From Alligator mississippiensis (lineage: Eukaryota; Chordata; Crocodylia; Alligatoridae): a stretch of 64,000 nt of DNA. This document shows, in pieces, positions 1 through 14,383 of the stretch (positions are counted from its first letter, which is position 1; each line of letters begins with the position of its first letter). The notes under the pieces are model-generated. The model saw only the letters and a program-made list of their open reading frames with translations. It made no database searches and was not told the origin of the DNA. The stretch covers positions 74,219,395 through 74,283,394 of the forward strand of contig NC_081833.1 in the NCBI RefSeq assembly GCF_030867095.1. Direction: 5' to 3'. The position numbers and the translations under genes are program-made.

Positions 1-659
1 TACCAATTCCACGCATCAGTACCATAGACCTCAATGGGAACTTCGCATGCAGAACAAGCACTCAGTTTGCTACAGATCTGCACTGCAGCTACAGCTCCAC
101 ACTACAGCTCAGAAAGGGGAATTTTGCCCAAAGATGTCAAATGCCAGTCCCTGGGCACAATCTGAAGCCAACAGAGCTCCACAGGGTTAATTCGGCGCAG
201 AATTTGACTTGCAGAATTTTTCTGAGTAGGCATGAAAAAGCCCGCTTGACTTTGAAATCGCAGCGGGGGTCCAAACTGCTGGTCATTAGGAAAAAAACAT
301 GCATTTTCACTTTCAAAGTCAGCAGACAGGATTGGTTATAACTGAGATGCAATAAACACAGAGCTTCACATTGCTGCCTTTGAAGAGACACTTCAAGTGT
401 GGAATCACAAGCAGTATCTGGGGACACAAGAAAATACAGAATATGCCACACATCACAGGATCTGTTTCTAAATAGAACATGGTCTAATGCTTTCCACAAG
501 GCACCATCACTCTTTAATGGACTGGAGATAATGGGGAAGAAACAATTAGGGAACAATGAAAAAATACTAAGAACTGGTAAAAACAGTATTCAGCCACTAA
601 AACACACTGTCTGTTGCTAGCACGAGGGAAGATGCCTTTCCATTTTTTCATAAACTCAA
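1..659. other. Upstream intergenic DNA, nothing recognised
   Basis: No gene, RNA or repeat family is recognised. The open frames here are short, overlap on both strands and show no domain or splice signal pattern. The sequence is AT-leaning single-copy-looking DNA next to the tail of a decayed LINE. Confidence 0.5.
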
Positions 660-3600
660 AGATTAACAGGCCAGAGGGGACCATCTAACCTGACGCTGGC
701 ATCATCTAGTCTGACTAGCAGAGCTAAGTCTTCAGGCTTCGCTTCATTTATTCCCATCTGAACTGAACTATACCTAGCTATGGTGAACCTACCCTCTCCT
801 GTGGTAAGCTGTCCCAATGGTTAAATACCTTTACTGTTGAAGTGAGATGACTTCAGATCGGACGCAAGGCGCACATATTTGCCTTCCAGTTTTTGGGTCT
901 TGTTCTCCCTTTTCTGTTACAGTGATGGGCCCTCTGTTTTCAAGTTTCTCTTCCCTACCGACAAGGTAGGGACTGCGATCTGGCCAACTCTTAACCTTTT
1001 CTTCACTACGCCTCTTCAGTCCACCACTGTGGCGAAGTACAGACAGTCAAAAAGCCAAAGGTTGAATCCAACACGATTTCTCCAAACTGAGTAGACTGAA
1101 GTGATGATGAAGCGAATTGATGTTAACTAAATCAGTTAAGTTTGATGCTACATTCCTCCAGGTCTATCTTAAACTGGTTTGAGCTATTTAGAAACCAGTT
1201 TATGTGCACTGAACTTTTATTTTGTTATAGTTCTAAACCAGTTTCTGATCACTTCAACCAGTTTATGTGGACTGTATGTCCCTAGTGTAAGGCAGGTTTT
1301 CTAGTCCTTTCAGGATTCTTGTGGCTCCTCTCCAATGTATCAACGACCGTCTTGAGTTGTGCAACCAGAACTGGGCACGGTACTCCAGTAGTGAGCTCAC
1401 CAGTGCCAAGCGGAGAGATAACAACACCTCTGTACTCCTCCTCTGTGCCCTGCACTCACCTATCGGTACATCAAAGACCATTCCCATTAGCCTTACCTGA
1501 GCAAAACGCGTCTCAGAGCCACTTCTTCCCAGGATACGTCCCCTGTCTTGTAAATCTGGCCTGCATTCTTTGTGCCGAAACCTATGATCTTACATTTGGC
1601 CCCAGGAAAACACAAATTGTCTGCTTGAACCCCGTATACCACATCACCCAGTGATCGTCCCCTCATTATTTACTACACCGCCAGTCTCTGTTTCAACTTT
1701 ATTAGCAACTATTGTATGGTTCCTCCAAAATTACGGATAAAAAAACCCTTAAATATCACACAGCCACACTGCTTGAGGATTGTCCACTGTTTAAGATCAA
1801 ATCTGAAACCTATCCCTTAACCATTTATAAATCTATATATCAGGTGCCATACCAATTTTGTATCGTTCTAGTTTCTCAATCAAAATGTCATAGGGAACCA
1901 ATTCTTTATTGACGTCTAAGGACATTGCATCAGTATTATCACCTGTAAACTTATCAATAAAAACGGATCAATTAGTTGGACGATATCTATTATCCATAAC
2001 CTTATGTTGATTGCATTAATCACAGCACCCTCTTTTAATTCCTTGTTGCGTCTTGTGTCATCAGCTGTTCTTTTACTTTGCTCAGAATACTTCTCAGGCT
2101 GACCGGCGTATAATCATCAGGGTCACTCCATTTACCCTTTTTAAATATTCGCACAGCATTGGCTTTCTCCCTGTCCTCTGGGGCTTTCAGTAAGTGGCCT
2201 AGGACTTGCTGAAAATCAACATAAATGGCACAGAGAACTCCTAGGTCATCTCTTTTAGAACTCTTGGATGCCAGTTCCTCTGATCTGCTCATTTTAAAGT
2301 ACCGTACATTAATAATGGTTGTTTAATATTGTCCTTATTTACTGCTGAAATGCAAAGGATTTCATGACTAGACCCTCTCTGTTTATTCTCAAAGGCAGAA
2401 TAGAAAAATTGATTGAAAATGCCATCCTTTTTGCATTATTATTGATACATCTCGACTTCCGCCTAGCAGTGGTCCGGTGCTGTTGTTAAGTTTCCTTTTG
2501 TTCCTGAATGCTTGAACAAATTTATTGTTGTTGTCCTTATCTTTGCTGACCATAGATCTCGCCATGTGTCTTTTGGCTGCTTTGATCGAGCCCCTGTAGT
2601 TACTAGCTTTTGATGTAGAGTCATTATCATCAACTTCCCTTTTCATCTTTTTGCTATTTATGTTTTTTGATATTATTTTTATAGCTGCTTTCACCTCCTA
2701 TCTGTAAGCCAGCCTGTTGTTGTTTTTTTAAACTCCCGTAGCCTTCACTCTCACTTGTGAGATCGTGGCATTCAGGGCAGATAGTAAAAATGTCTTAAAC
2801 AATTCCTAATTACATTCACATTTCTATTTGAAGTTTTTCTCTCACCCGAATTCACCTATAATTGTAATAGGTTATGAAATTAGCTCTTTGAAAGCACCAA
2901 GTACACAGATTAATGGTTTGAATTGTATTGTTTCCACATAACAAACAACAATCACATTCACTTGTGCCTAACCCCAAGATCAGTTCATCTTCATCTGTCA
3001 TGCTGACAGCTACTGGAGAACTGACCCACGCATTTTGCATTTGGAAATCATCATTTTTAGGAAATCCAAGGATGTTTCAGTGCTGACAATGTGAGATCTT
3101 GGGTGTAGGTCCCTCCAGTTACTATCACTCACGGTCACACAGCCCTTTCTCCCTGTATATTATTGAGAGGTGCTCAAGGGACTAGCTCCTCCTGTACTTT
3201 GGACACTGAACGAATAGTCTGTCTTGTCTTTTTAATTGTGGGAGCTTTAACCCATGGGCAGTCTAGGTCATTTACTTTGGAGTTGTCAGTGCCTGGGAAA
3301 CAGTTTCTGACATAGGTGCCAGCGGCTCCCACTGCCCAATTTGCCCATTTGGTTTTTCCTAAACAGGCGAGAAGCAGTGATTTTGGCATTTCCAACAAGT
3401 CATTCTTTGCACCGGGTTTCAGTAATACCAAGTAGGTTGAATTCATGCTTGCAAATGAGCAAGTCCAGCTCCTCTTGTCTGTAACTCAGGCTCCTTGCGC
3501 CGGGGCGTAGCCCATTAAAGGATTTAATCTTTTCACCTCCTTTGATTAATTTTGTCCTCAACACCTTCCTTTTGTGCTCAGTGAGCGCTCGTTTCTTCCT

Positions 3601-3660
3601 TCTTCTCACCCTCAACCTTGAGTTAAGAGTCTGATGCCTTCCTGATGCGCCCACCCAACT
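660..3660 (-). mobile_element. Decayed CR1/L3-type LINE, minus strand
   Basis: Translated on the minus strand, this stretch gives scattered pieces of a non-LTR retrotransposon in the expected order. Near 3400-3650 there is an endonuclease-like start containing QEELDLL and LLGITET. Near 2390-2690 there is the linker before the reverse transcriptase, with KRKLNNSTGPLL. Near 2035-2290 there is the reverse-transcriptase start, with IFKKGKWSDPDDYTPVSL. Near 1263-1487 there is the C-terminal part, with YRAQFW and RGATRILKGLENLPY. The lowest coordinates (660-840) read like a CR1 3' untranslated end on the opposite strand. Frames are broken by many stops and shifts, so it is dead. The match is to the CR1/L3 clade in general, and I cannot name a subfamily. 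Part of 2700-3400 is assigned only by position between recognised pieces. Confidence 0.75.
1140..1272. repeat. Cluster of AACTGGTTT/AAACCAGTTT motifs
   Basis: Four copies of a roughly 10-base motif occur in both orientations: AAACTGGTTT near 1171 and AAACCAGTTT-like near 1192, 1236 and 1258. Two of them continue as TTATGTG. The arrangement suggests the remnant of a small non-autonomous DNA transposon inside the LINE, but no clean ends or target duplication are visible. Confidence 0.35.
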
Positions 3661-6020
3661 TGCTCCCTAGAAGATTGATTCTCCTACTCCTAAAATGGAT
3701 CCCCTTTCCCCCCAAAACTGTTGCCTGGAAAGCAAGACTCTCTGCCTCACCATATTCCCTCTAAAATTCCCCGCTTGCTGTTAATATTTGCCCATTTTAC
3801 CTAGCTTCACCTTGAACTGACTTGCGAAGTCAAGCCAATAGCCAAAGGGGAGATCCAGGGCTCTGGGTCATAGAGGTTGCTTGTCAGAAATGGGAATAAG
3901 AGGTAGAGGGATTTTTTTCATGCGACCACAAGCTGTTATTGAAAGGTGCCATGACCACAAGGGACAGCACTGAAAGGACAGGCAATATGCCTGATGCTGC
4001 AGTGTTCGGGCTGGACATTCGTTGGTACAGTTGCACCACCTGCCAAGTTGCCAGGAGGAAATGCCTGCAGATTTCTGGGCATTTGCTCTGATTTAATAAA
4101 GGTGCCACTGACACCCCCCAAAACCAACAGAAGGCGAAATGCCTGGAGCTGAGCTGCAAAGGGACTCCCCAAGGGAGCAAGTCGGGGAGATGATGAGGCT
4201 CAAGGTGTGCATTTATTCCAAGAAAAACCCTAGCCCGTGCACAACATCCAGGTAAGCAGGTTTTTCTGGGAGGAAGCAGGGGTGCCCAAACTCCCCTCCC
4301 CAGGTCCCAGAGCTTTGGGATTGAAGGAGACTCTTGCAGCTATGTATCCACACCTCTGCTCCTGGTGCTGTGTTGCTGAGAAAAGCAACAGGGAGCATAT
4401 CTGGGAAGAGCCCATCTTCCCATGGGTGCTGTCCCTCCCTTGAAGCAGCAGAGCCACACAGTTATGTGGCCTTCAGGGCTTCCTCCTAGCCCTCTGCAGC
4501 CTGTAAGGTATAGGGGAAGATGAGTGAAGGCAGGCTCCATGGATCTGGTCCTTGGACTAGGAGGGGAATTTGGATCCATAAAGGCAGTGGGTGTGGGCCT
4601 GATGGGAAAGCAGAGGGCAAACAAGAAGCAACATGGACAAGATAGTGAGGTAGAAGTGCTTCAAGTACTTTACCAAGGGGCTTTGGTGGGAAGGGGCAAG
4701 AAGTGCATGGATTGGACTCTGCGTAGTCTCCATCCTCCGTTGGGTACAGCCCTTTACAAGCCAGCAAGAGAGGCCTGGCTGTCAAGACTTGCTGTTTCAC
4801 TTCACCTGCTAGAGTGATCTGGTAGTAGACACGTGGCAGAGCTGGCCGTGCACGGGGAGCTTTCCTCACCCCTTAACAATGCCATTCCCCCAGAGGAAAA
4901 AAGGGCAGTGCGTGCTGCCAGCTCGCCAGCGCAGTCACAGTCCAAAACTATGTCTGCTGATGTCAAGCCATGGAAATAAAACACGGATCCTGACTCTCTT
5001 CTCATCAGGCTTGTGATCTGCAACTGGAATAACGGGGCTGTTCAGGGAACGATGCTGGTAAATGTTTCTGAAGCACTGAACTAATGGATGAACGAGAATG
5101 GAGCCACAGGGATCCCCGGGGGAGGCAGGGTGAAAGCACGGAGGAATGCTTCGTGGAGATGAGCAGATTTTGGAGAAGAGCGAACCCTGCTGCAAGAAAA
5201 CCAAAGCAAGGGAGACAGATGCATGGCCACTGCATCCCGTGCTCTATGGGGGGTCTCCTAACTGCCTAAGCAATCTCCTGGGAAGCCCCAGGAAAGGTGC
5301 AGATCATCCCCGGGACCTACCGTGTAATCCACTGCCAAATCTCCCTAGGGCTTTTTGAATGGGGGATGGTGCACATGGATGCTGGGCGGTGGCACACAGG
5401 GGGACATTTCCCAAGGCTTAAGGATGGGGTGGATGCTGGGGGGCACAGGTACAAGCCCAAAAGGAGCAGTTTTTCTGCCCACAGGAGCGTCTCAGGCCAG
5501 GTCTCCAAGTGCTCAGGTGAGGACGGCTGATACAAAGACAGCAGTGCCAGGGATGCACCAGCGGGGCTCAGCTCTTTTGCCACTTTGGTGCCTAAATAGA
5601 CTCTGTGGGCTTCTTAAATCTTGGCTGTGACTCTGGGTGTTGAGCACTTTGGAAACACCTGGCTCTGAGAGGGGATTATATGGCTCTTTAATACTGAAAT
5701 GCAACCCCCACCCCATCAAGCACCAAACACAGCAGAGGGACATAGGACTGGAAAGAGACGCCTGGGTCCCATTATCACAGACAGCCGGGTAACGAGTGTT
5801 TGTGCAAACGGGTCCGCGAGGAGGCCCCTCCTGCACACCACAGCCACACAGGGCCCTAAGGACCCATGGAGACAGAGACACAAGGTTCATCAAATTTAAA
5901 TCAATCCATAATGAAATAATGAATCAGTCAGGGATATTCTTCACTGCAGGAGCTGCCTATTTCTTTGAAGATGGTGTGGTATACGTTGAATATTGCATGG
6001 TATAGCTTTGAAGATGGCAT
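3661..6020. other. Intergenic DNA, no gene recognised
   Basis: Several open frames of 70-127 codons occur on both strands between about 3.9 and 5.9 kb, but they overlap one another. They show no recognisable domain, and the region is locally GC-rich, which makes long chance frames likely. No repeat family is recognised with confidence. Confidence 0.45.
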
Positions 6021-6021
6021 G

Positions 6022-6115
6022 GTGTAGCTTGGAGCAGGGGGTTGGCCTAGATGTGACCTCCTGAGACCCCGTCCAACCCTCATTTTCCCTGATGCTATGA
6101 TTCTGTGGTGCTTTG
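6022..6115 (+). mobile_element. CR1 LINE 3' tail
   Basis: The sequence runs through GGCCTAGATGTGACCTCC, then CCAACCCTCATTTTCC, and ends GCTATGATTCTGTG. This is the layout of a CR1 3' untranslated tail with its terminal TATGATTCTR-type repeat. Only about 90 bases remain, as expected of a 5'-truncated insertion. Confidence 0.8.
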
Positions 6116-6629
6116 CCTAAAACAATACATGCTTTACAAACCTAACCCAGGCCAAATCACCTGGCTACTAGGTCGACCACACTCACCCCTCAGCCAGGTC
6201 TCCAGAGTGTTGTAAAAGAAAGTCTGTCCTGATATTTTTTACGAGGTTTCATTCCATACTTGCTTTTTTATTGTAAGCATCATTTATATTTTGTTCAGAG
6301 CAAACTTCCTCAGTGGATGGGCCGGACGTGGCTTCCAGCGTGCACTGGAAGTTGGTTTCTATACAGTGCCAGACTCCTTTGAATGGGGGTTGGTCATATT
6401 CAGAGCATTGATAATTGACATGTGAAATACAGGGAAGATGCTTTAAACCATCTGGAGGGAAAAGAGAAGAGCTCTGATGCTTGCCAGCCATCACTCTGCT
6501 TTCGTATTGTATCTACAGCTGGACAGACATGAATGCGTTTTCTAGCAAAAAGTCTGGACGCAAATTTAAATGATCATTTTTCCTCTTCTTGTGGTTTTCT
6601 TAAATATATATATTTAAGGCTTTCTCTCT

Positions 6630-6631
<2 letters not shown>

Positions 6632-6672
<41 letters not shown>
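6632..6672. repeat. (AT)n microsatellite
   Basis: An uninterrupted run of about 20 AT dinucleotides is preceded by a shorter imperfect AT run from about 6603. Confidence 0.97.
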
Positions 6673-6677
<5 letters not shown>

Positions 6678-7079
6678 ACATTTTTGATTGCTACTGAAAC
6701 CTGAAAACTTTCAGATTGCATTTTTTTCCCTTTTTAAAATGAAAATTCATTGGTGAAACAGGCACTTCTTTAATGTGAGTTTTCATTTAATAGAAAAGAT
6801 TTTCTATTAAAAAAGATCTCAACAGAAAATATTCCAACTGCTCCAGTTGCATCCTTTCGTCTCACTGCTTGATATACACACATGCACGTATACACAGTTA
6901 TACACTAACATATATATTAAAATATATTACTATCTAAGGGTAATGTATTTCAGTGGATAGGTATGCTAAATACCAATATACAGGTCTCTCAATCCAACAT
7001 TCGGAACCTCCCCAAATTTGAGCAGTTACAGATTCAGGTACCCTGTTCGGCAGTGAATCCACTCTAAACATGTATTTCA

Positions 7080-7195
7080 CTTCAACACATGCTAAGCACG
7101 TGCTTAAAGTTTAATTCAAGCTTAAAATGAGTGCATGTTGAACGGTGCCCTTGGATCTAAGCTAAGATTGGACATCTTGGATCAAATCAGGATGA
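7080..7195 (+). repeat. Short interspersed repeat (CTTAA/ATCAGG family)
   Basis: The order ACATGCTAAGCACGTGCTTAAAG, then a second CTTAA block, then GGATCAAATCAGGATG resembles copies at 17.2 kb and 24.5 kb, which share TTAAGTG(C/T)TTT followed by CTGAATCAGGGCC-like text. It is probably a short non-autonomous repeat. The class is not established from sequence alone. Confidence 0.4.
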
Positions 7196-7427
7196 GGTGA
7201 AAACATGATGCAGCCATCCAGGCACATGTATGGGATCCCTGCCATTACTGGTGCCTCTGGCCCCAGTGGCTTTAACTGTCCTGGCCCCTCCTGGGCTTGG
7301 GCCTCTGCACCTGGTACAATCCCAATTTCTCTTGGGCTTAGGCCTGCATTCTCTGCCCCTCCTGGGCCCAGACCTCTCTTCTCCTGGGCTCAGGCCTCAT
7401 TACCTCCAATAGACTCGGCCCTTCACG

Positions 7428-7530
7428 GGCTGCAGGTCCCTGGCTCTGGTTGTTCTTGCCCCTTGCGGGCTGCAGGTCTTTGACCCTGGTTGTTCTTGCC
7501 CCTCGTGGGCTGTGGGTCCCTAACCTTACC
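7428..7530 (+). repeat. 39-bp tandem repeat, about 2.7 copies
   Basis: GGGCTGCAGGTC-like starts occur at 7428, 7467 and 7506, a spacing of 39 bases, with GGTTGTTCTTGCCCCT shared between the first two units. More degenerate CCTGGGCTTAGGCC-type units lie upstream from about 7280, so the whole block looks like an ageing GC-rich minisatellite. Confidence 0.75.
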
Positions 7531-8778
7531 TGCTCTCATCACTCAATGGCTGTGGCTCTGGTCCTCAGCCTTGGCCCCATGCCTCGGACCCTGCACTCCT
7601 GGGCCAGTTGAGAGACCTCCACCACCCCTATGGCCTCAACCCCTGAACCACTGGTCTTGCCTACCCCAGCTCAAGTGCTAGCCAGGAGCCTTGCTGCAAC
7701 CCTCCTGTGCAGGAGCTCCCTAACCCCAGGGCTAGACCGCCTGCCCAACTCAAACCCTGGGTTTATATCCTGCAAGCCTGGCCCCTTTTGAGTCAGGTGG
7801 CTCCCTTGATTGCCCTCTGCTTCACCTGCAGCCTGCCTTCTTTTAAAGTAGCAGGAGCACCAAGCTCCCTGCCACAAAGGGATATTGCTGAAATGAAGCG
7901 GGATCCAGGGGAAAGACAACTTTAGCATGAATTCAGTGGCAGGGGTCGAGGAGTTACAGTGAGGCACATGCACAAAACCCCAATAATGAATCCTAATAAT
8001 GAACCGTACATGACTGGGCTTTGCAACAGCAGGGTGCTGGGCCAGGTAGAAGCAGCACCCTGCCCCAAAGACTTTCCCATGATGTTAAACAATGCATTCA
8101 AAGAAGACCCCTCTCCCCTTTCCTGCAAACAGCCGAGCCTGTAATAAAAACCATGAGAGCAGAGACAGTGGGATTAAAGCAGGGAGGAGGGGGGACAAAA
8201 ATAAATAAATGGAGCAAGCCCTCTGGCTTGCCTTCGTCTTGGAAATCCCTCCTCTCCGTGCTGATAGTTTCCAGCCTGCCATTAAAATGCATGGTGCTGA
8301 AGGCTAACCCTATGGCCTGTTTGTCTGAGATTAGCCTCCTATCTCCGAGGAGGTGGTAGAGCTCTGTTCGGGGAGTCTCCACATTACGCAGTTCCTGTCT
8401 CTTTAAATCCAAGCTGAGCAAGGAGCTGAGCTGAGAGCCCAGGATCTGTTCTCCTTAATAAGCAAGATTTAAACCCGTTAGGAAGACAGGAAGACGGGGA
8501 GGGGGCACTGCAGGACGAAAGGGGGCAGCAGGAGGACCCCTTTTTTCCTCAGACTGGAGATACAAAAAAAAAGGAGGAAAAAAAAAAAAGGACCCCTTCT
8601 TTCCAGATCCTCCTCCTCCCCCATCCTTTCTTTGACAGTCCTGATCAAAGCCTCCCAAAGAGCATCTCTCTGAGCCAAGATGTGGGACTTATTCCAAAAA
8701 CCAAGCGGAGACCTAATGGAGTGAGGTTTGCCGGGGGAAGAAATAAAATCAGATCAGTTGTTTTCTAGGGTGAGGGGT

Positions 8779-8866
8779 GCGTGTGTGTGTGTGTGTTGGT
8801 GAGCGAGGGAGAGAGAGGGAGTGCGTGAGACTGAGAGAGAGAGGGAGACAGATAGAGAGACACAGA
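8779..8866 (+). repeat. GT then GA microsatellite tract
   Basis: A GTGTGTGT run near 8781-8796 is followed by GAGAGAGAGGGAG-type purine tracts to about 8865. Because all six frames stay open through such tracts, they create long spurious reading frames on both strands. Confidence 0.9.
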
Positions 8867-8915
8867 CACTGCATTGCTGCTGATCCACGAGTCTCCAGGA
8901 AACACAGCCCCCAAT

Positions 8916-9020
8916 ATGCTGCTGCTCTTGCTGCTTTTGCTAGGGCTGGGGCGGTCGAGTCTATACCAGCAGCAAGGCAGCCCCAGGTGGAGGTCACAGC
9001 TTGGCATTTTTTTTTTCTGA
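8916..9020 (+). other. Leucine-rich upstream ORF (34 codons)
   Basis: An ATG with A at position -3 opens a frame of 34 codons ending in TGA. Residues 2-9 are all leucine, followed by a short GLGRSS stretch, so the product looks like a signal peptide or membrane anchor. It sits 443 bases before the JPH3 start codon and would be an upstream ORF only if transcription starts 5' of it. No homology is known to me. The leucine run comes from CTG/CTC/TTG codons in a CT-rich stretch and may be chance. Confidence 0.3.
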
Positions 9021-9200
9021 ACCAGGGATTTTTTTTCTTTTTTAAGCGTATTATTATTATTTTTGTAAATTCGGTTGGCATTGGGCCTCCTTCCCCCACC
9101 CCCTTCCCTTCCCTTCCCCAGGCTCTGCCTTGGATGGTTTTAGGTGGAGTCGTTTGCACCAAAACCCTCGAGCTGCCGTTATTCTTGCTGCTATTTTTTT

Positions 9201-9239
9201 GTGTGTGTGCGCGCGAGTGTGTGTGTGTGTGTGTGTGTG
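9201..9239 (+). repeat. (GT)n microsatellite in the leader
   Basis: Two blocks of GT dinucleotides are separated by a short GCGCGCGAGT stretch. This is an alternating purine-pyrimidine tract, of the kind that can adopt Z-DNA. Confidence 0.92.
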
Positions 9240-9351
9240 ATACTGTTTCCACAGCAGGAGAAGGAGGCACTGATCCTGAACATACTCCCAGAGAATGAAT
9301 AATCGTGAACAACTGACTCAAGCAGCTCCCTGCCTCCGGTGCATGATTTAG

Positions 9352-12610
<3,259 letters not shown>

Positions 12611-13506
12611 TCACCCCACCACTTCACATGTAAAGTGCTCACACCTCTCATGCACACACAAACATGCACACATGCACACTCATCCCCACCACATCACATG
12701 TAAAGTGCTCACACCTGTCCTGTACACACCAACATGCACACATGCACACTCATCCCCCACCACACCACATGTAAAGTGCTCACACCTGTCATGCACACAC
12801 AGACATGCACACTCATCCCCCACCACATCACATGGAAAGTGCTCACACCTGTCATGCACACACAAACATGCACACTCATCCCCACCACATCACATGGAAA
12901 GTGCTCACACCTGTCCTGTACACACAAACATGCACACACGCACACATCCCCCACCACACCACATGTAAAGTGCTCACACCTGTCATGCACACACAAACAT
13001 GCACACTCATAGATTCATAGATTCACAGATGTTAGGGTCGGAAGGGACCTCAATAGATCATCGAGTCCAACCCCCTGCATAAGCAGGAATCCCCCACCAC
13101 ATCACATGTAAAGTGCTCACACCTGTCATGCACACACAAACATGCACACTCATCCCCACCACATCACATGGAAAGTGCTCACACCTGTCATGCACACACA
13201 AACATGCACACTCATCCCCCACCACATCACCTGTCATGAACACACAAACATGCACACTCATCCCGACACCACACGTAAAGTGCTCACACCTGTCATGCAC
13301 ACACAAACATGCACACTCATCCCCCACCACATCACCTGTCATGCACACACAAACATGCACACTCATCCCCACCACACCACACGTAAAGTGCTCACACCTG
13401 TCATGCACACACAAACATGCACACATGCACACTCATCCCCCACCACACCACACGTAAAGTGCTCACACCTGTCATGCACACACAGACATGCACACTCATC
13501 CCCCAT
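12611..13506 (+). repeat. ~60-bp CA-rich minisatellite, about 13 units
   Basis: The unit reads GTAAAGTGCTCACACCTGTC, then ATGCACACACAAACATGCAC, then ACTCATCCCCACCACATCAC. Eleven units keep the GTGCTCACACCT block. Two units near 13220 and 13330 lack about 30 bases of it in the same way, so the shortened unit has itself spread. Some units carry an extra ACATGCAC. A CR1 fragment interrupts the array at 13011. Open frames of up to 206 codons across it on both strands are artefacts of the repeat. Confidence 0.95.
13011..13090 (-). mobile_element. CR1 3' tail inserted in the minisatellite
   Basis: On the + strand the piece begins AGATTCATAGATTCACAG and continues GGTCGGAAGGGACCTC, then CCAACCCCCTGCAT, which is the reverse of a CR1 3' end with its terminal octamer-type repeat. 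The array text CACTCAT stops exactly at its left edge and CCCCCACCAC resumes at its right edge. It is an extremely 5'-truncated copy of about 80 bases. Confidence 0.88.
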
Positions 13507-13880
13507 ATGCAGATTGCAGATTCTCACACCTCCCACACAGACACACTCATCACCATGCACACAGAGACACATCCTCACCCCCGTGCTCACCTACCCACAC
13601 AGCCATGTAGTCCCCGCAACCCCTACAAATTCTCGCACTGTCCCTGACTCTAATGCTCACCTGCCAAGCCCCGAGACAGCCACTCACGCATCCCTGCAGC
13701 AGAACTGTCTCACATACACACAGAACCCCACACATAAGCACATCTTGCATGTCCTCAAATAGTCACCTGTCACAGGTGGCAAATACACCCTCTTCTGTGC
13801 AACCCTGGTGCAGTTATACACCCCCGACCCTGCACCAAACACACACACTTGCCAACCTTATACCTGCTGCATCCTAAGTT
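13507..13880 (+). repeat. CA-rich degenerate low-complexity DNA
   Basis: The sequence remains rich in CACACA and CTCAC words after the minisatellite ends, but without a fixed period. It is probably the decayed edge of the array. Confidence 0.6.
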
Positions 13881-14079
13881 CTTCGCACAACGTGCAAACT
13901 CCCGGGACCCCCACAGATCCTACTTGGCAAATACTTCTGCCCCTTCAACCTTTCCCATCATCTCCTCCCCATTCATAAACGCATGCCTTACACGTAAACA
14001 GGCCTTGAATGATGGATTTACTAGTGTGCTTTATCTCAAATTCTTATTTACTGGACTAGATGCTCCCTCCCTCCAGGTG

Positions 14080-14152
14080 AACACCAGTATCACTCCATTG
14101 ATTTTAGGGGAGTTATGCCATCATAAAAATGGATTAACACAGTGGTGAATTT
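14080..14152 (+). repeat. Short repeat with CTCCATTGATTTTAGGGGAG palindrome
   Basis: ACACCAGTATCACTCCATTG is followed by ATTTTAGGGGAGTTATGCC and ends near GTGGTGAATTTGGG. Similar palindrome-centred text (CATTGA..TTC.ATGG) occurs near 17.7, 29.3 and 51.1 kb. It is likely one small MITE-like family. Confidence 0.4.
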
Positions 14153-14363
14153 GGGTCGGCTCTGTTCTGCCTTGGTGTTATGGTTTATGGAGCTAGTGAT
14201 CAGACACCTGTTAAAAGCACAGGGCAAGGGACAGTATCATGGGCCTGGCTTTAAGGACATGAGTTGTCCCACTGAGTTCAAGTGTTTGCGCAGTGCCTCA
14301 TTGTGGCGCCAGTGAAAATTTCAAAATATTACACTTTTTCACCTAAACATCACGAGGTTTAGC

Positions 14364-14383
14364 GGGGGGGGGGGGGGGGGGGG
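14364..14383 (+). repeat. G20 homopolymer
   Basis: Twenty consecutive G residues are followed by AGGGAAAGGG. The tract can form a G-quadruplex and is error-prone in sequencing, so its length should not be trusted. Confidence 0.9.

Larger units (their letters stand above)
6116..8430. other. Intergenic DNA upstream of JPH3
   Basis: No gene is recognised. The stretch holds an AT microsatellite, a short interspersed-repeat copy near 7.1 kb and a GC-rich tandem region at 7.28-7.68 kb. The open frames over 7.2-8.4 kb follow the base composition and overlap on both strands. Confidence 0.5.

Noticed and set aside
4486..4869. 127-codon minus frame upstream of JPH3
   Set aside because: No domain, no conserved start context, and several equally long frames overlap it.
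8777..9321. 173- and 190-codon frames on both strands of the leader
   Set aside because: They are driven by GT, GA and poly-T tracts, which lack stops in several frames.
12611..13506. Regular repeat-spacer look, as in a CRISPR array
   Set aside because: The whole ~60-bp unit is repeated, with no unique spacers. The host is a vertebrate and no cas genes exist.
12672..13762. Long His/Thr/Cys-rich open frames on both strands
   Set aside because: They are translations of the CA-rich minisatellite and stay open only because the repeat unit lacks stops.
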